Below, piece after piece: positions 8,489 to 16,423 of a stretch of 34,689 nucleotides of DNA. A program made the translations under genes and the position numbers. The stretch's first letter is position 1. Every line of letters starts with the position of its first letter. The DNA is from Alphaproteobacteria bacterium (GTDB lineage Bacteria; Pseudomonadota; Alphaproteobacteria; RF32; CAG-239), in the NCBI GenBank assembly GCA_015062435.1, contig SUUR01000016.1, positions 1 to 34,689 on the forward strand, written 5' to 3'. Below the pieces are notes generated by a model. That model was not told the origin of the DNA, ran no database searches, and was given only the letters and a program-made list of their open reading frames with translations.

Positions 8489-9214
8489 TTAAAGGCGTAG
8501 ATAGTCAAAAAATACGGGGCGTCTTCCTTCAAATACTGCTTTCCTTTGATATTTTGTTTCTACCCAATCTTTAGGCGGGTGTTTCCAATCATTTCCGCAT
8601 TTGGCAGTCCAGATAAAATTTTTGTTTTGATGCATTTGGCGAAGTACCCATCTTTTATAAACGGGATGATCTGTTGCTATTCTGAATATTCCGCCGGGTT
8701 TTAGTATGCGAGCAATTTCTTTTAAGTTATCAGGATTGATAAAACGTCTGTCTGCGTGGCGTTTTTTGGGCCACGGATCGGGGAAAAGCAAAAATACTTT
8801 ATCTAAAAAATTATCAGGCATACGGGAAAATAATAGTCTGATGTCATCAGCATAAATTCTGATGTTATCTACTCTTTGCGGTAAAAGTTTTATGGTTTCA
8901 GGTACTTGATCAGCTTGTTTGATACCGGTAATCAGGGTGAGAAGATTAGCAACTCCATTTTTAAATACTTCTGCTCCGATAAAACCTGTTTGCGGATTTT
9001 TTAATGCTTGTCCGGCAATGTGCTCTCCATTACCAAAACCTATTTCTAAGCAGATTTGGTTTATTTTGGTGCCAAAGAGAGTTTGTTTATCAATAATTGT
9101 TGATGATGTAATTGCAATTTCCGGCAAAAATTTATCAAGTAAAGAAGTTTTGGCTTTGCGAATTTTACGCCCTTGTCTGCGTCCGTAAAAATGAGGTTCT
9201 TGATCAGAATGCAT
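8489..9214 (-). CDS. trmB: tRNA (guanine-N7-)-methyltransferase
   Basis: Forms m7G46 in the variable loop of tRNAs using SAM. The 241-residue protein starts with the G-R-R-x-G-R segment common in alphaproteobacterial TrmB, has the SAM-binding E-I-G-F-G-N-G-E-H (57-65) and the family signature F-P-D-P-W-P-K-K-R-H (144-153). A stretch around 97-117 between these motifs looks longer than in compact homologues. The ATG lies inside the end of metK (11-bp overlap), with AAAGGAA 8 nt upstream. The metK-trmB pair is a conserved alphaproteobacterial association, here at the end of the yggT operon. Confidence 0.95.
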   Translation of the reverse strand: MHSDQEPHFYGRRQGRKIRKAKTSLLDKFLPEIAITSSTIIDKQTLFGTKINQICLEIGFGNGEHIAGQALKNPQTGFIGAEVFKNGVANLLTLITGIKQADQVPETIKLLPQRVDNIRIYADDIRLLFSRMPDNFLDKVFLLFPDPWPKKRHADRRFINPDNLKEIARILKPGGIFRIATDHPVYKRWVLRQMHQNKNFIWTAKCGNDWKHPPKDWVETKYQRKAVFEGRRPVFFDYLRL

Positions 9215-10358
9215 TTTGAAATTCCTTTACTAAATCTAATTTTTCCCATGAAAAATGTTTATTATTCAGTGGTGCGTGTCCAAAGTGTCCATAAGTGCTG
9301 GTCGGAAGGTATATCGGATTTTGAAGTTGCAAGTGCGAAATAATACCGGACGGAGTTAAATCTATATGTTTTTTTAGATAGGTTAAAATTTGATTTTCCG
9401 GTACCTTAGCTGTATGATGAGTATCAATATAAATTGAAAGAGGTTCTGCTACTCCGATTGCATAGGATATTTGAAGTAAACATTCATCAGCTAAATTTGC
9501 AGCAACAATATTTTTGGCTAAATATCTCAACATATATGCTGCTGATCTGTCCACTTTTGTGGGGTCTTTACCGGAAAAAGCTCCGCCACCGTGAGGGGCG
9601 TATCCGCCATAAGTATCGACAATAATTTTTCTTCCGGTAAGACCGGTATCTCCATCTGGTCCTCCGATGACAAAGCGTCCGGTTGGATTAATTAAAATAT
9701 TTTCTTTAGTAGGAATGAGATTTTCAGGTAAAGAAGAGTTTATAATTTTGGTTACAATCTCTTGAACATCTTGAAGTGAAAGGTTATCAGAATGTTGGGT
9801 GGATACGACAAGTTTGGGAATTGATAGGGCGTGGTATCTGTCTGCGTATTCAATTGTTATTTGTCCTTTTGCATCCGGTCCTAATCCGCAATTCGGATTT
9901 TGTTTGCGATAGTTTGCCAGTTCTTTTAATATGTGGTGTGATAAATAAATCGGGAGAGGCATATATTCAGTATTATAACCAAATTCATTTTTGGCATAAC
10001 CAAACATTATTCCCTGATCTCCGGCCCCTTGTTTGTCTACACCAAGTGCGATGTCCGGTGATTGTTGATGTAATAAGTTTTCTATCTTTACCGTTCTCCA
10101 ATCAAATCCAGATTGCTCATAACCGATATTGCGGATAGTCTGTCTGATGATATTCTCAATTTCTAGTTTGGAAATATCAGCTTGAGAAGATGTTTCTCCG
10201 GCGATGATGACTTTATCAGTTGTAGCAAGAGTTTCGATTGCGCAACGAGATGTTCGGTCTTTTGATAAGTATAAGTCTAAAATAGAATCGGATATCGCAT
10301 CACAGATTTTATCAGGATGTCCTTCAGATACGGATTCACTGGTGAAAAGTGTAGACAT
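9204..10358 (-). CDS. metK: S-adenosylmethionine synthetase
   Basis: Makes SAM from methionine and ATP; acts as a tetramer in the cytoplasm. The 384-residue protein shows G-H-P-D-K (13-17), the signature G-A-G-D-Q-G-I-M-F-G (111-120) and the glycine-rich P-loop-like G-G-G-A-F-S-G-K-D-P-T-K-V-D-R-S (257-272). The start has GGGGAT 5 nt upstream. It lies 12 bp after yqaA and overlaps trmB. No SAM riboswitch precedes it: the gap to yqaA is too short, so control would have to come from the operon promoter near 12511-12539. Confidence 0.97.
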   Translation of the reverse strand: MSTLFTSESVSEGHPDKICDAISDSILDLYLSKDRTSRCAIETLATTDKVIIAGETSSQADISKLEIENIIRQTIRNIGYEQSGFDWRTVKIENLLHQQSPDIALGVDKQGAGDQGIMFGYAKNEFGYNTEYMPLPIYLSHHILKELANYRKQNPNCGLGPDAKGQITIEYADRYHALSIPKLVVSTQHSDNLSLQDVQEIVTKIINSSLPENLIPTKENILINPTGRFVIGGPDGDTGLTGRKIIVDTYGGYAPHGGGAFSGKDPTKVDRSAAYMLRYLAKNIVAANLADECLLQISYAIGVAEPLSIYIDTHHTAKVPENQILTYLKKHIDLTPSGIISHLQLQNPIYLPTSTYGHFGHAPLNNKHFSWEKLDLVKEFQNAF

Positions 10359-10370
10359 TTTATCCCCTGT

Positions 10371-10967
10371 TTATAGATATTTGATTATTACAAAACCACC
10401 GATAAGTAATATTAAAAATATTACAGATAATAAGCCTAAATGTTTTTCTATAAATATTTTCATCGGTGATCCATATTTTTTCAGTAGCCACGCAACCAGA
10501 TAAAAACGCATGCCTCTGGCGAGTATTGATGCTATGGTGAAAGTTAGTAAGTCTAAACGTACTACACCACTTGCAATGGTAATTACTTTATATGGAAAAG
10601 GAGTGATACCAGCACCAAAAACAATCCATGCTCCCCATTGATGGTAGTAGTTTTTAAATGTATCAAATTGTTGAATGTAGCCATAAAAACTCAAAATTGG
10701 TTTAGCTATGAGGTCAAAAAAGAATACTCCGATAGAATAACCGAAATATCCTCCTAAAACACTGGCAATGGTTGCTAATCCGGCGATGCGGTAAGCTTTT
10801 TGAGGAGTGGCTAGAATCATCGGTATCAACATAATATCCGGTGGAATCGGAAAAAATGAGCTTTCGGCAAATGCGACTAAAATTAGGAACCATATGGCAT
10901 GTGGAGATGCTGACATAGCCAACATCCAATCATAAATATTTTTTACAAATTTATTAAAATATGACAT
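10371..10967 (-). CDS. yqaA: YqaA family membrane protein (VTT/DedA-like)
   Basis: This 198-residue inner-membrane protein has about five hydrophobic segments. It shows the VTT/SNARE-associated pattern of DedA and YqaA: F-A-E-S-S-F-F-P-I-P-P-D (33-44), a glycine-rich G-G-Y-F-G-Y-S-I-G segment, and G-A-G-I-T-P-F-P-Y-K before the fourth helix. DedA-superfamily proteins are implicated in flipping lipid carriers or phospholipids; YqaA members have no defined substrate. It is embedded between folD (9-bp gap) and metK (12-bp gap), so it is co-transcribed with one-carbon genes, but a direct role there is not suggested by sequence. Confidence 0.85.
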   Translation of the reverse strand: MSYFNKFVKNIYDWMLAMSASPHAIWFLILVAFAESSFFPIPPDIMLIPMILATPQKAYRIAGLATIASVLGGYFGYSIGVFFFDLIAKPILSFYGYIQQFDTFKNYYHQWGAWIVFGAGITPFPYKVITIASGVVRLDLLTFTIASILARGMRFYLVAWLLKKYGSPMKIFIEKHLGLLSVIFLILLIGGFVIIKYL

Positions 10968-10976
10968 ATTGTTACC

Positions 10977-11870
10977 TTACAAAGAATGATTGCAATGATG
11001 GCAATGACATTGCGGGTGAGGTGTTTGGGCTTGTTTTTGAAATGCTTCAAATGTATTTTCCAACAACATGGCAACAGTCATTGGGCCGACCCCGCCGGGA
11101 ACCGGAGTTATATATGATGCAATTTGTGAGACTTCCTCAAAATCAACATCTCCGCATAATTTTCCCTCTAAACGATTTATGCCTACATCTATAACAACAG
11201 CACCCGGTTTTATCCAATCTTTTTTGACAAGTTTCGGACTGCCACAAGCAGCAATAACAATATCTGCTTGTTTTATAAGAGCTTGTAAATTTTGGGTTTT
11301 TGAGTGAGTGATGGTTACAGTGCAATCTTGATTTAGCATAAGAATTGCTGCCGGTCGTCCGACAATATTAGAACGGCCGATAATAACCGCATGTTTACCG
11401 GATAGCTCTATATCGCTATGTTGCAATAATCTGAGAATTCCTTTCGGAGTGGCAGAAATAATGGCGCTATCTTCACGGCAAGATAATAAACCTGCATTAT
11501 ATGGGTTGAAACCATCAACATCTTTTTGCGGAGAGATAGCTGATAGAATATGCAAAGGATTAATATGTGGCGGTAAAGGTAATTGTACAATGATGCCGTG
11601 TATGTGATGATTTGAATTTAATTCATTAATTACTTCTAATAAGGCATTTTCGCCAATACCTGAGGATAGTTCCAAAACTTCACATATCATACCGATTTCT
11701 GAAGCAGCTTTTTTCTTATTGCGAACATAAATTTTACTGGCTTCATTATCTCCAACCAAAACAACAGCCAATGCAGGAGGAAGCGTTCCTTGTAGAGCTG
11801 ATATTTTTGATGATAAATCTTCTCTTATTTGAGAAGCGAGTTTTTTTCCATCTAAAATTATTGCACTCAT
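10977..11870 (-). CDS. folD: Bifunctional methylene-THF dehydrogenase/cyclohydrolase, Cys/His-rich tail
   Basis: Interconverts 5,10-methylene-, methenyl- and 10-formyl-tetrahydrofolate. Motifs: Y-V-R-N-K-K-K with the catalytic lysine near 54 (49-55), Q-L-P-L-P (96-100), the NADP-binding I-G-R-S-N-I-V-G-R-P (164-173) and P-V-P-G-G-V-G-P-M-T (256-265). The start was moved to 11870 because AAAGGA lies 8 nt upstream and the ATG overlaps the yggU stop as TAATG; this gives 297 residues. The usual P-C-T-P before the dinucleotide domain is S-A-T-P here. The last 13 residues hold His285, Cys288, His289, Cys290, His291, His292, Cys293 and His295, a possible metal-binding tail that I do not associate with this family. 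Confidence 0.95.
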   Translation of the reverse strand: MSAIILDGKKLASQIREDLSSKISALQGTLPPALAVVLVGDNEASKIYVRNKKKAASEIGMICEVLELSSGIGENALLEVINELNSNHHIHGIIVQLPLPPHINPLHILSAISPQKDVDGFNPYNAGLLSCREDSAIISATPKGILRLLQHSDIELSGKHAVIIGRSNIVGRPAAILMLNQDCTVTITHSKTQNLQALIKQADIVIAACGSPKLVKKDWIKPGAVVIDVGINRLEGKLCGDVDFEEVSQIASYITPVPGGVGPMTVAMLLENTFEAFQKQAQTPHPQCHCHHCNHSL

Positions 11871-12178
11871 TATAAATAATCCTTTAGCCAAAGTAATAAG
11901 TTATTGATATCCGTATTTATAAGGATTTTTTTGTAACGGTCAAGTTCTCCGCTGATTATTGTAAAACAAGATTTGGCAAGTTTAAGTTCTTTAGATAAAA
12001 ACTTTATAAGCTCTTGATTGGCTTTTCCTTTTTCGGGAACACTGTTAACATTAATTTTGAGCCACGATACATTATCTGCAGAAGTAAATGTTCCACTAAT
12101 TTTACAACAAGAAGAGTTAGGCGTTAACCTAACTCTTAAAACTGTTCCTTGTTTGTCTTCTTCAAAAAACAATGCCAC
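11870..12178 (-). CDS. yggU: DUF167/YggU family protein
   Basis: This 102-residue small cytoplasmic protein belongs to the conserved YggU family of unknown function. The family pattern is clear: L-R-V-R-L-T-P-N-S-S near the N terminus (about 15-24), the central V-N-S-V-P-E-K-G-K-A-N (43-53) and N-x-E-L-I-K-F-L-style helix after it. The start is a GTG directly after the yggT TAG in the same frame, without a clear Shine-Dalgarno site, so translation probably depends on reinitiation after yggT. Its stop overlaps the folD start (TAATG). Neighbour yggT is a frequent partner of this family. Confidence 0.85.
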   Translation of the reverse strand: MALFFEEDKQGTVLRVRLTPNSSCCKISGTFTSADNVSWLKINVNSVPEKGKANQELIKFLSKELKLAKSCFTIISGELDRYKKILINTDINNLLLWLKDYL

Positions 12179-12478
12179 CTACATCATCATAAGGCTAAGG
12201 CGCATGATAACACGACTTATAAAAAGAAGAGCTAACAATAAAATAAACGGAGAAAAATCAAAACCTGAAATAGGAGGAATCTTTTCACCGATTTTTTTGT
12301 ATACCGGAGTGGTAATTTTATCTAATATCTCAACGGTTTTTTGAGCGTATTTATTAGATGCTTCCAGTACTTTAAAGTGAATTAACCAATGTAAAACCAC
12401 TTGTACAACAACTACTTTGAAATATATATCAACTAATAATCCGATTATGTATAGAAATGGTTCGAAAATGGCTCCCAT
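12179..12478 (-). CDS. yggT: YggT family membrane protein
   Basis: This 99-residue inner-membrane protein has two hydrophobic segments (about 6-30 and 73-95) separated by the basic, proline-containing loop T-P-V-Y-K-K-I typical of YggT. Members are poorly characterised and have been linked to ion or osmotic homeostasis and, in some lineages, to cell division or photosystem biogenesis. The start is supported by AAGGAG upstream. It is first in the operon yggT-yggU-folD-yqaA-metK-trmB. It ends M-M-M-stop, with the amber codon immediately followed, in frame, by the GTG of yggU. Confidence 0.85.
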   Translation of the reverse strand: MGAIFEPFLYIIGLLVDIYFKVVVVQVVLHWLIHFKVLEASNKYAQKTVEILDKITTPVYKKIGEKIPPISGFDFSPFILLLALLFISRVIMRLSLMMM

Positions 12479-12510
12479 TTAATTTCTCCTTATAATTTTT
12501 ACTATATATT

Positions 12511-12539
12511 TTGATACTCCAGACATCAATTGATGTCAA
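12511..12539 (-). promoter_or_regulatory. Promoter and palindromic operator of the yggT-folD-metK operon
   Basis: On the minus strand, TTGACA (12534-12539) lies 17 bp from TATCAA (12511-12516). A second possible pair is TTGATG (12524-12529) with TATAGT (12501-12506), also 17 bp apart. The perfect 16-bp palindrome GACATCAATTGATGTC (12522-12537) covers the -35 element and part of the spacer, the position expected for a repressor site. The protein that binds it is unknown. Confidence 0.55.
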
Positions 12540-12550
12540 TATAAAATAAA

Positions 12551-13519
12551 TTACTGTTTATCTAATTCTTTCTGAGACAATTTACGATATTCATACATTG
12601 AAAATCCTCTGGGACGAGTGTGAGACATATTAGGAGAAGTATAAATATCGTTTGAATGAGTATTGCTGATACCTCTTAACTCTTGTATCTTTTGTCCCAT
12701 TGTCAGACTGTTTTGGTAAAGTTGCATTTTCTTGTTATTTACATCAGTAATGCTTTTAGTTACCGGCATATATTGCGGTTGTATTCTTTCGGCTGCACTA
12801 TCAAGTTCATTGGCAATGTTTTGTTGTGCAACGTAAGTATATACCAATTGTTCGGCAATATCGTGCGTATGTTCAATTGTTTTGATTACTTTTTCTTCTT
12901 TCTCGTCAGAATAACTTTTAGTTTGCTGTGTTCTTTCTCTCAGCCTTCTGAGTTCACTGAGTTTGAAATATAAGAAATTGAGGCGCTGTTGTGCCATTTC
13001 TTTGTGAAATCCGCTCCCGTTTCGTTCAGCAGTACTGTATAACGATATAATTAACTTTAACTCAGTTTCTCTATCATCAAGAAAATTAATAAAATTATTT
13101 CGATCGTTGATTTCACTTTCGGTAGTACCGTTAGTATTAATTTCAATTTCTATTTGGCGTTGATCTTTTACCCAATCGTAGTATTCAGATAAGGGACTCT
13201 CTCCTGCATACATAAGTTGTAAGGATTCTGCAATAGCAAAACTGATATCCGATACACTAACCTCTTGGTTATTATATGTCGGAAGTTTGGGGGAAATGCC
13301 TTTTTTCAGGTTATTGTCTAATTCTTGAGCATAACTTTTGATAAAGTCAGAATTTTTATGTCGCAAATCCGAAACCATATTAATCATTTGTGATTTTTCT
13401 GCATCTGTAACGTTTGAAGACGGTTGATAAGTTTTGTTGCGTATCTTCTCATATTCATCAATAGACTGCATGGTAGTGACATAATCATTTATATATTGTG
13501 GATGTTTATCTGTCAGCAT
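12551..13519 (-). CDS. Hypothetical helical protein
   Basis: This 322-residue soluble protein is not recognised. There is no signal peptide or membrane span. The sequence is rich in Gln, Asn, Glu, Ser and Lys, and is largely helical, with likely coiled-coil stretches around 130-225 and 255-290. It holds no cysteine and no obvious catalytic motif. The C-terminal 45 residues are Ser/Asn/Arg-rich and probably disordered. The ATG is preceded by GGAGAATACTG, a good ribosome-binding site. It follows the TerB-like gene by 24 bp on the same strand, so the two are likely co-transcribed and may act together. The composition resembles a structural or scaffold protein, but that is only an impression. Confidence 0.75.
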   Translation of the reverse strand: MLTDKHPQYINDYVTTMQSIDEYEKIRNKTYQPSSNVTDAEKSQMINMVSDLRHKNSDFIKSYAQELDNNLKKGISPKLPTYNNQEVSVSDISFAIAESLQLMYAGESPLSEYYDWVKDQRQIEIEINTNGTTESEINDRNNFINFLDDRETELKLIISLYSTAERNGSGFHKEMAQQRLNFLYFKLSELRRLRERTQQTKSYSDEKEEKVIKTIEHTHDIAEQLVYTYVAQQNIANELDSAAERIQPQYMPVTKSITDVNNKKMQLYQNSLTMGQKIQELRGISNTHSNDIYTSPNMSHTRPRGFSMYEYRKLSQKELDKQ

Positions 13520-13543
13520 CAGTATTCTCCATTGTGTTTTATG

Positions 13544-13969
13544 TTATATCTTTTCGAAAATAACTTTACCTTCTTCCAACCAAATAATTCTATCAATAAC
13601 CCAACGACTGATTTGTTCTATTTTTTCTAATTCCAGATTCATTGCTACACCGATGTTTCCGATAAGAAGGGTTTCTCTATCAGATAAACTTCCATCTAAA
13701 TTGGCCAATATGCACATTTCTTTGATAAGTTCCATAGCAACCTGACGATTGGTGATGTTTTTTGCTTCATTAATTATTTGCTCATCGGTTGCGGTACTTA
13801 TTTCTTCAAGATGTGATACGGGAAGTTGAAATGAGTTAAATAATTGGTCAATAAAAGATTTTTCACTGTTATCGATATTATTATCAACATTAGCCAATCT
13901 GGTTAATACTTTAATAAAAAACAACTTTTCTTTTTCTGTTAAAACAGAAGATATTGTTGAATCAGACAT
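13544..13969 (-). CDS. TerB-like (tellurite resistance B fold) protein
   Basis: This 141-residue all-helical protein has the TerB/DjlA N-terminal pattern: two related acidic helix-turn units, A-N-V-D-N-N-I-D-N-S-E-K-S-F-I (26-40) and A-N-L-D-G-S-L-S-D-R-E-T (88-99). Such acidic turns bind metal in some TerB proteins. The start has GGAAG upstream. It is the first gene of a two-gene unit with the unknown helical protein and is divergent from miaB. No other ter genes (TerZ, TerD, TerA) are present; the TerC homologue 9 kb away belongs to a common chromosomal family and is not evidence of a ter operon. Function unknown. Confidence 0.7.
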   Translation of the reverse strand: MSDSTISSVLTEKEKLFFIKVLTRLANVDNNIDNSEKSFIDQLFNSFQLPVSHLEEISTATDEQIINEAKNITNRQVAMELIKEMCILANLDGSLSDRETLLIGNIGVAMNLELEKIEQISRWVIDRIIWLEEGKVIFEKI

Positions 13970-14059
13970 AATACTTCCTTTCTTGATGTTTGCTTATTTG
14001 TATTTTAGCAAAATTTTATAAAATTACAATGAAAAACCGGTGCGATGATTAAAAAACAT

Positions 14060-14088
14060 TTGAAATTATAGGATAGTTGGCGTATGCT
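14060..14088 (+). promoter_or_regulatory. Putative promoter for the miaB operon
   Basis: TTGAAA (14060-14065) and TATGCT (14083-14088) are separated by 17 bp, about 24 nt upstream of the first possible miaB start. Confidence 0.4.
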
Positions 14089-14111
14089 AAATATAGATTA
14101 ACTACTTGTGA

Positions 14112-15455
14112 GTGAGAACATTGAGTAAGTATTTTATAAAGACTTTCGGCTGTCAGATGAACGTCTATGATTCACACCGAATCGCTTCGATGTTGAATAA
14201 AATGGGATTTAGTGAAGCTAAAACTCCGCAAAAAGCTGATTTAGTTATTCTAAATACATGTCATATCAGGGAAAAAGCTGCCGAAAAAGTGTTCTCCGAT
14301 TTGGGACGTTTGAAAATGATTAAAGATGAACGTGCCAAAAACGGTCTGGATACAATTATCGGAGTTATCGGGTGTGTGGTACAGGCTGAAGATGAAGAAA
14401 TTTGTAAAAGAGCTCCCTTTGTTGATTTTGCAACCGGACCTCTAACATATCATCGTTTGCCGGAGATATTGCGTAAAATTACAAAATCTCGTGGAACACC
14501 GATTATTGATACAGAATTTCCGGCAGAATCAAAATTTGATTATTTGCCTCAAAATTCTTCTATGGGCGGAAGTTCATTTTTGGCAATTCAAGAAGGTTGC
14601 GATAATTTTTGTACTTATTGTATTGTTCCATACACAAGAGGGATTGAAACATCAAGATCAATAGAAGATGTGATTAATGAAGCTCGTACATTAGTGGCAG
14701 GCGGGTCGGTAGAAATAAATTTGTTGGGGCAAAATGTAAACTCTTATCGAGGTGTTGATGCTTCAGGAAAAGAACATGATTTGGCTTATTTGTTACGGCG
14801 ATTAGCAGATATAAACGGATTAGAAAGAATAAGATATACTACATCTTATCCGGCTGATGTTAATGATGATTTGATAGCTTGTCATGGAGAGATTCCTCAG
14901 TTGATGCCTTATTTGCATTTACCGGTACAATCAGGATCAGATAAAATTTTGAAAGCAATGAATCGGAGACATACACGGAGTCAGTATTTGGATATTGTTG
15001 CAAGATTAAAAGATGCTCGTCAGGATTTACAATTTTCTTCAGATTTTATCGTCGGTTTTCCCGGTGAAAGTGATGAAGATTTTGAAAATACATTGGATTT
15101 GGTTAATAAGGTTAAGTTTTGTCAGGCGTTTTCGTTTAAATATTCCAGAAGAGCCGGTACTCCTGCGGCAGAAATGCCTAATCAAATCGATGAAAATATT
15201 AAAAAAGAACGCTTGGGTATTTTGCAAGATTTATTAGCTTCTTATCAATTGAAATTTAATAATGACAGTATAGGGCAAATTATGCCGGTTTTGTTTGATA
15301 TAAAAGGCAGAAATAAAGGTGAATTAATCGGGCGTACGCCATATATGCAAAATTTGCATGCAGAAGCAGGTAAGGAATATTGTAATAAAATTGTTAATGT
15401 TAAAGTTACCGGAGCAAATGTAAATTCATTATCCGGAATTTTGGAGGAGGATTAG
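14112..15455 (+). CDS. miaB: tRNA-2-methylthio-N6-isopentenyladenosine synthase
   Basis: Radical-SAM methylthiotransferase converting i6A37 to ms2i6A37 in tRNAs reading UNN codons. It has the N-terminal UPF0004 domain with auxiliary-cluster cysteines Cys14, Cys50 and Cys88, the radical SAM motif C-D-N-F-C-T-Y-C (163-170: Cys163, Cys167, Cys170) and a C-terminal TRAM region. The start is uncertain. The GTG at 14112 gives 447 residues; the TTG at 14121, preceded by GTGAG, gives M-S-K-Y-F-I-K-T-F-G-C and fits homologues better. It is first in the operon miaB-phoH-ybeY-lnt; phoH begins 2 bp after the stop. Confidence 0.95.
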   Translation: MRTLSKYFIKTFGCQMNVYDSHRIASMLNKMGFSEAKTPQKADLVILNTCHIREKAAEKVFSDLGRLKMIKDERAKNGLDTIIGVIGCVVQAEDEEICKRAPFVDFATGPLTYHRLPEILRKITKSRGTPIIDTEFPAESKFDYLPQNSSMGGSSFLAIQEGCDNFCTYCIVPYTRGIETSRSIEDVINEARTLVAGGSVEINLLGQNVNSYRGVDASGKEHDLAYLLRRLADINGLERIRYTTSYPADVNDDLIACHGEIPQLMPYLHLPVQSGSDKILKAMNRRHTRSQYLDIVARLKDARQDLQFSSDFIVGFPGESDEDFENTLDLVNKVKFCQAFSFKYSRRAGTPAAEMPNQIDENIKKERLGILQDLLASYQLKFNNDSIGQIMPVLFDIKGRNKGELIGRTPYMQNLHAEAGKEYCNKIVNVKVTGANVNSLSGILEED

Positions 15456-15457
15456 TT

Positions 15458-16423
15458 ATGGCAGAAATCCATTTTGAATTATTTAATAATACTTTGGTAC
15501 AACAATTAGTTGGGCCTCAAGATGCAAATTTGCGTTTGATTGAAAAAATATTGGGTGTGGAGATTTCTTCTTTCGGTAATCAAATGGATATCAAAGGTAA
15601 TGCAGAGGCCATTGAACAGGCAAAAACCGCAATTGATGTGCTTTATAATAAAGTTAGCAGAGGAATCGGAGTTAATGAAGAAGAAGTTAAGGCAGCGATT
15701 AGGATTTCCGGAGGGCAAACAGATACTGCCACTGCACAAGATTTAAGTAATATTGTGCTTAAAACAAAAAAGAGACATATTTATCCTCGTTCTGCAACTC
15801 AAGCACTGTATATTCAAGAAATGATGAAAAATGAGTTGGTATTCGGTTTGGGGCCTGCCGGAACAGGTAAAACATATTTGGCCGTTGCGTTGGCTGTTTC
15901 TATGATGTTGGAAGGTAAAATCGATAAGATAATTTTATCTCGTCCGGCAGTTGAAGCCGGTGAAAATCTCGGTTTTTTGCCAGGTGATTTGAAAGATAAA
16001 GTTGATCCTTATTTGAGGCCTTTGTATGATGCTTTGTATGAAATGTTGCCGGCAGAACAAGTTGATAAAAAAATTGCTTTAGGAGAAATAGAAATTGCTC
16101 CATTGGCATTTATGAGAGGACGCACATTATCCAATGCTTTTGTGATATTAGATGAAGCTCAAAATACAACCCCGATGCAAATGAAAATGTTTCTAACCCG
16201 TTTGGGAGAAAACTCCAGAATGGTGGTGAACGGAGATCTTAGTCAAGTTGATTTGCCAAGAGGGGTTATATCCGGTTTGAGAGATGCTTTGGATATTTTG
16301 AAAGATACAGATAATATCGGTTCTGTGCGTTTTAGTGCCACAGATGTTGTCAGACACGGGTTGGTAGCTAAAATTGTAAAAGCTTATGAAGAACGCAGTA
16401 AAAAAGAATATGGTGATGAGTAA
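15458..16423 (+). CDS. phoH: PhoH-like ATPase
   Basis: This 321-residue cytoplasmic ATPase of the PhoH/YbeZ type works with YbeY in RNA processing and ribosome quality control. An N-terminal KH-like region (about 1-100) precedes the ATPase core: Walker A G-P-A-G-T-G-K-T (132-139), S-R-P-A-V-E-A-G-E (161-169) and Walker B V-I-L-D-E-A-Q-N-T (229-237). GGAGGAGG inside the 3' end of miaB serves as the ribosome-binding site. The ybeY start lies within its last codons. The arrangement phoH-ybeY is nearly universal in bacteria and supports the assignment. Confidence 0.95.
   Translation: MAEIHFELFNNTLVQQLVGPQDANLRLIEKILGVEISSFGNQMDIKGNAEAIEQAKTAIDVLYNKVSRGIGVNEEEVKAAIRISGGQTDTATAQDLSNIVLKTKKRHIYPRSATQALYIQEMMKNELVFGLGPAGTGKTYLAVALAVSMMLEGKIDKIILSRPAVEAGENLGFLPGDLKDKVDPYLRPLYDALYEMLPAEQVDKKIALGEIEIAPLAFMRGRTLSNAFVILDEAQNTTPMQMKMFLTRLGENSRMVVNGDLSQVDLPRGVISGLRDALDILKDTDNIGSVRFSATDVVRHGLVAKIVKAYEERSKKEYGDE

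Noticed and set aside
9204..9249. Frameshift in the metK-trmB junction
   Set aside because: Both proteins have complete ends; the 11-bp overlap with a proper ribosome-binding site is a normal coupled junction.
10321..10420. SAM riboswitch ahead of metK
   Set aside because: metK begins 12 bp after yqaA inside an operon; there is no room for a SAM aptamer and no conserved core was seen.
3584..13969. Tellurite-resistance (ter) operon from TerC and the TerB-like gene
   Set aside because: The two genes are 9 kb apart among housekeeping genes and no TerD/TerZ-type gene is present; each belongs to a widespread chromosomal family.
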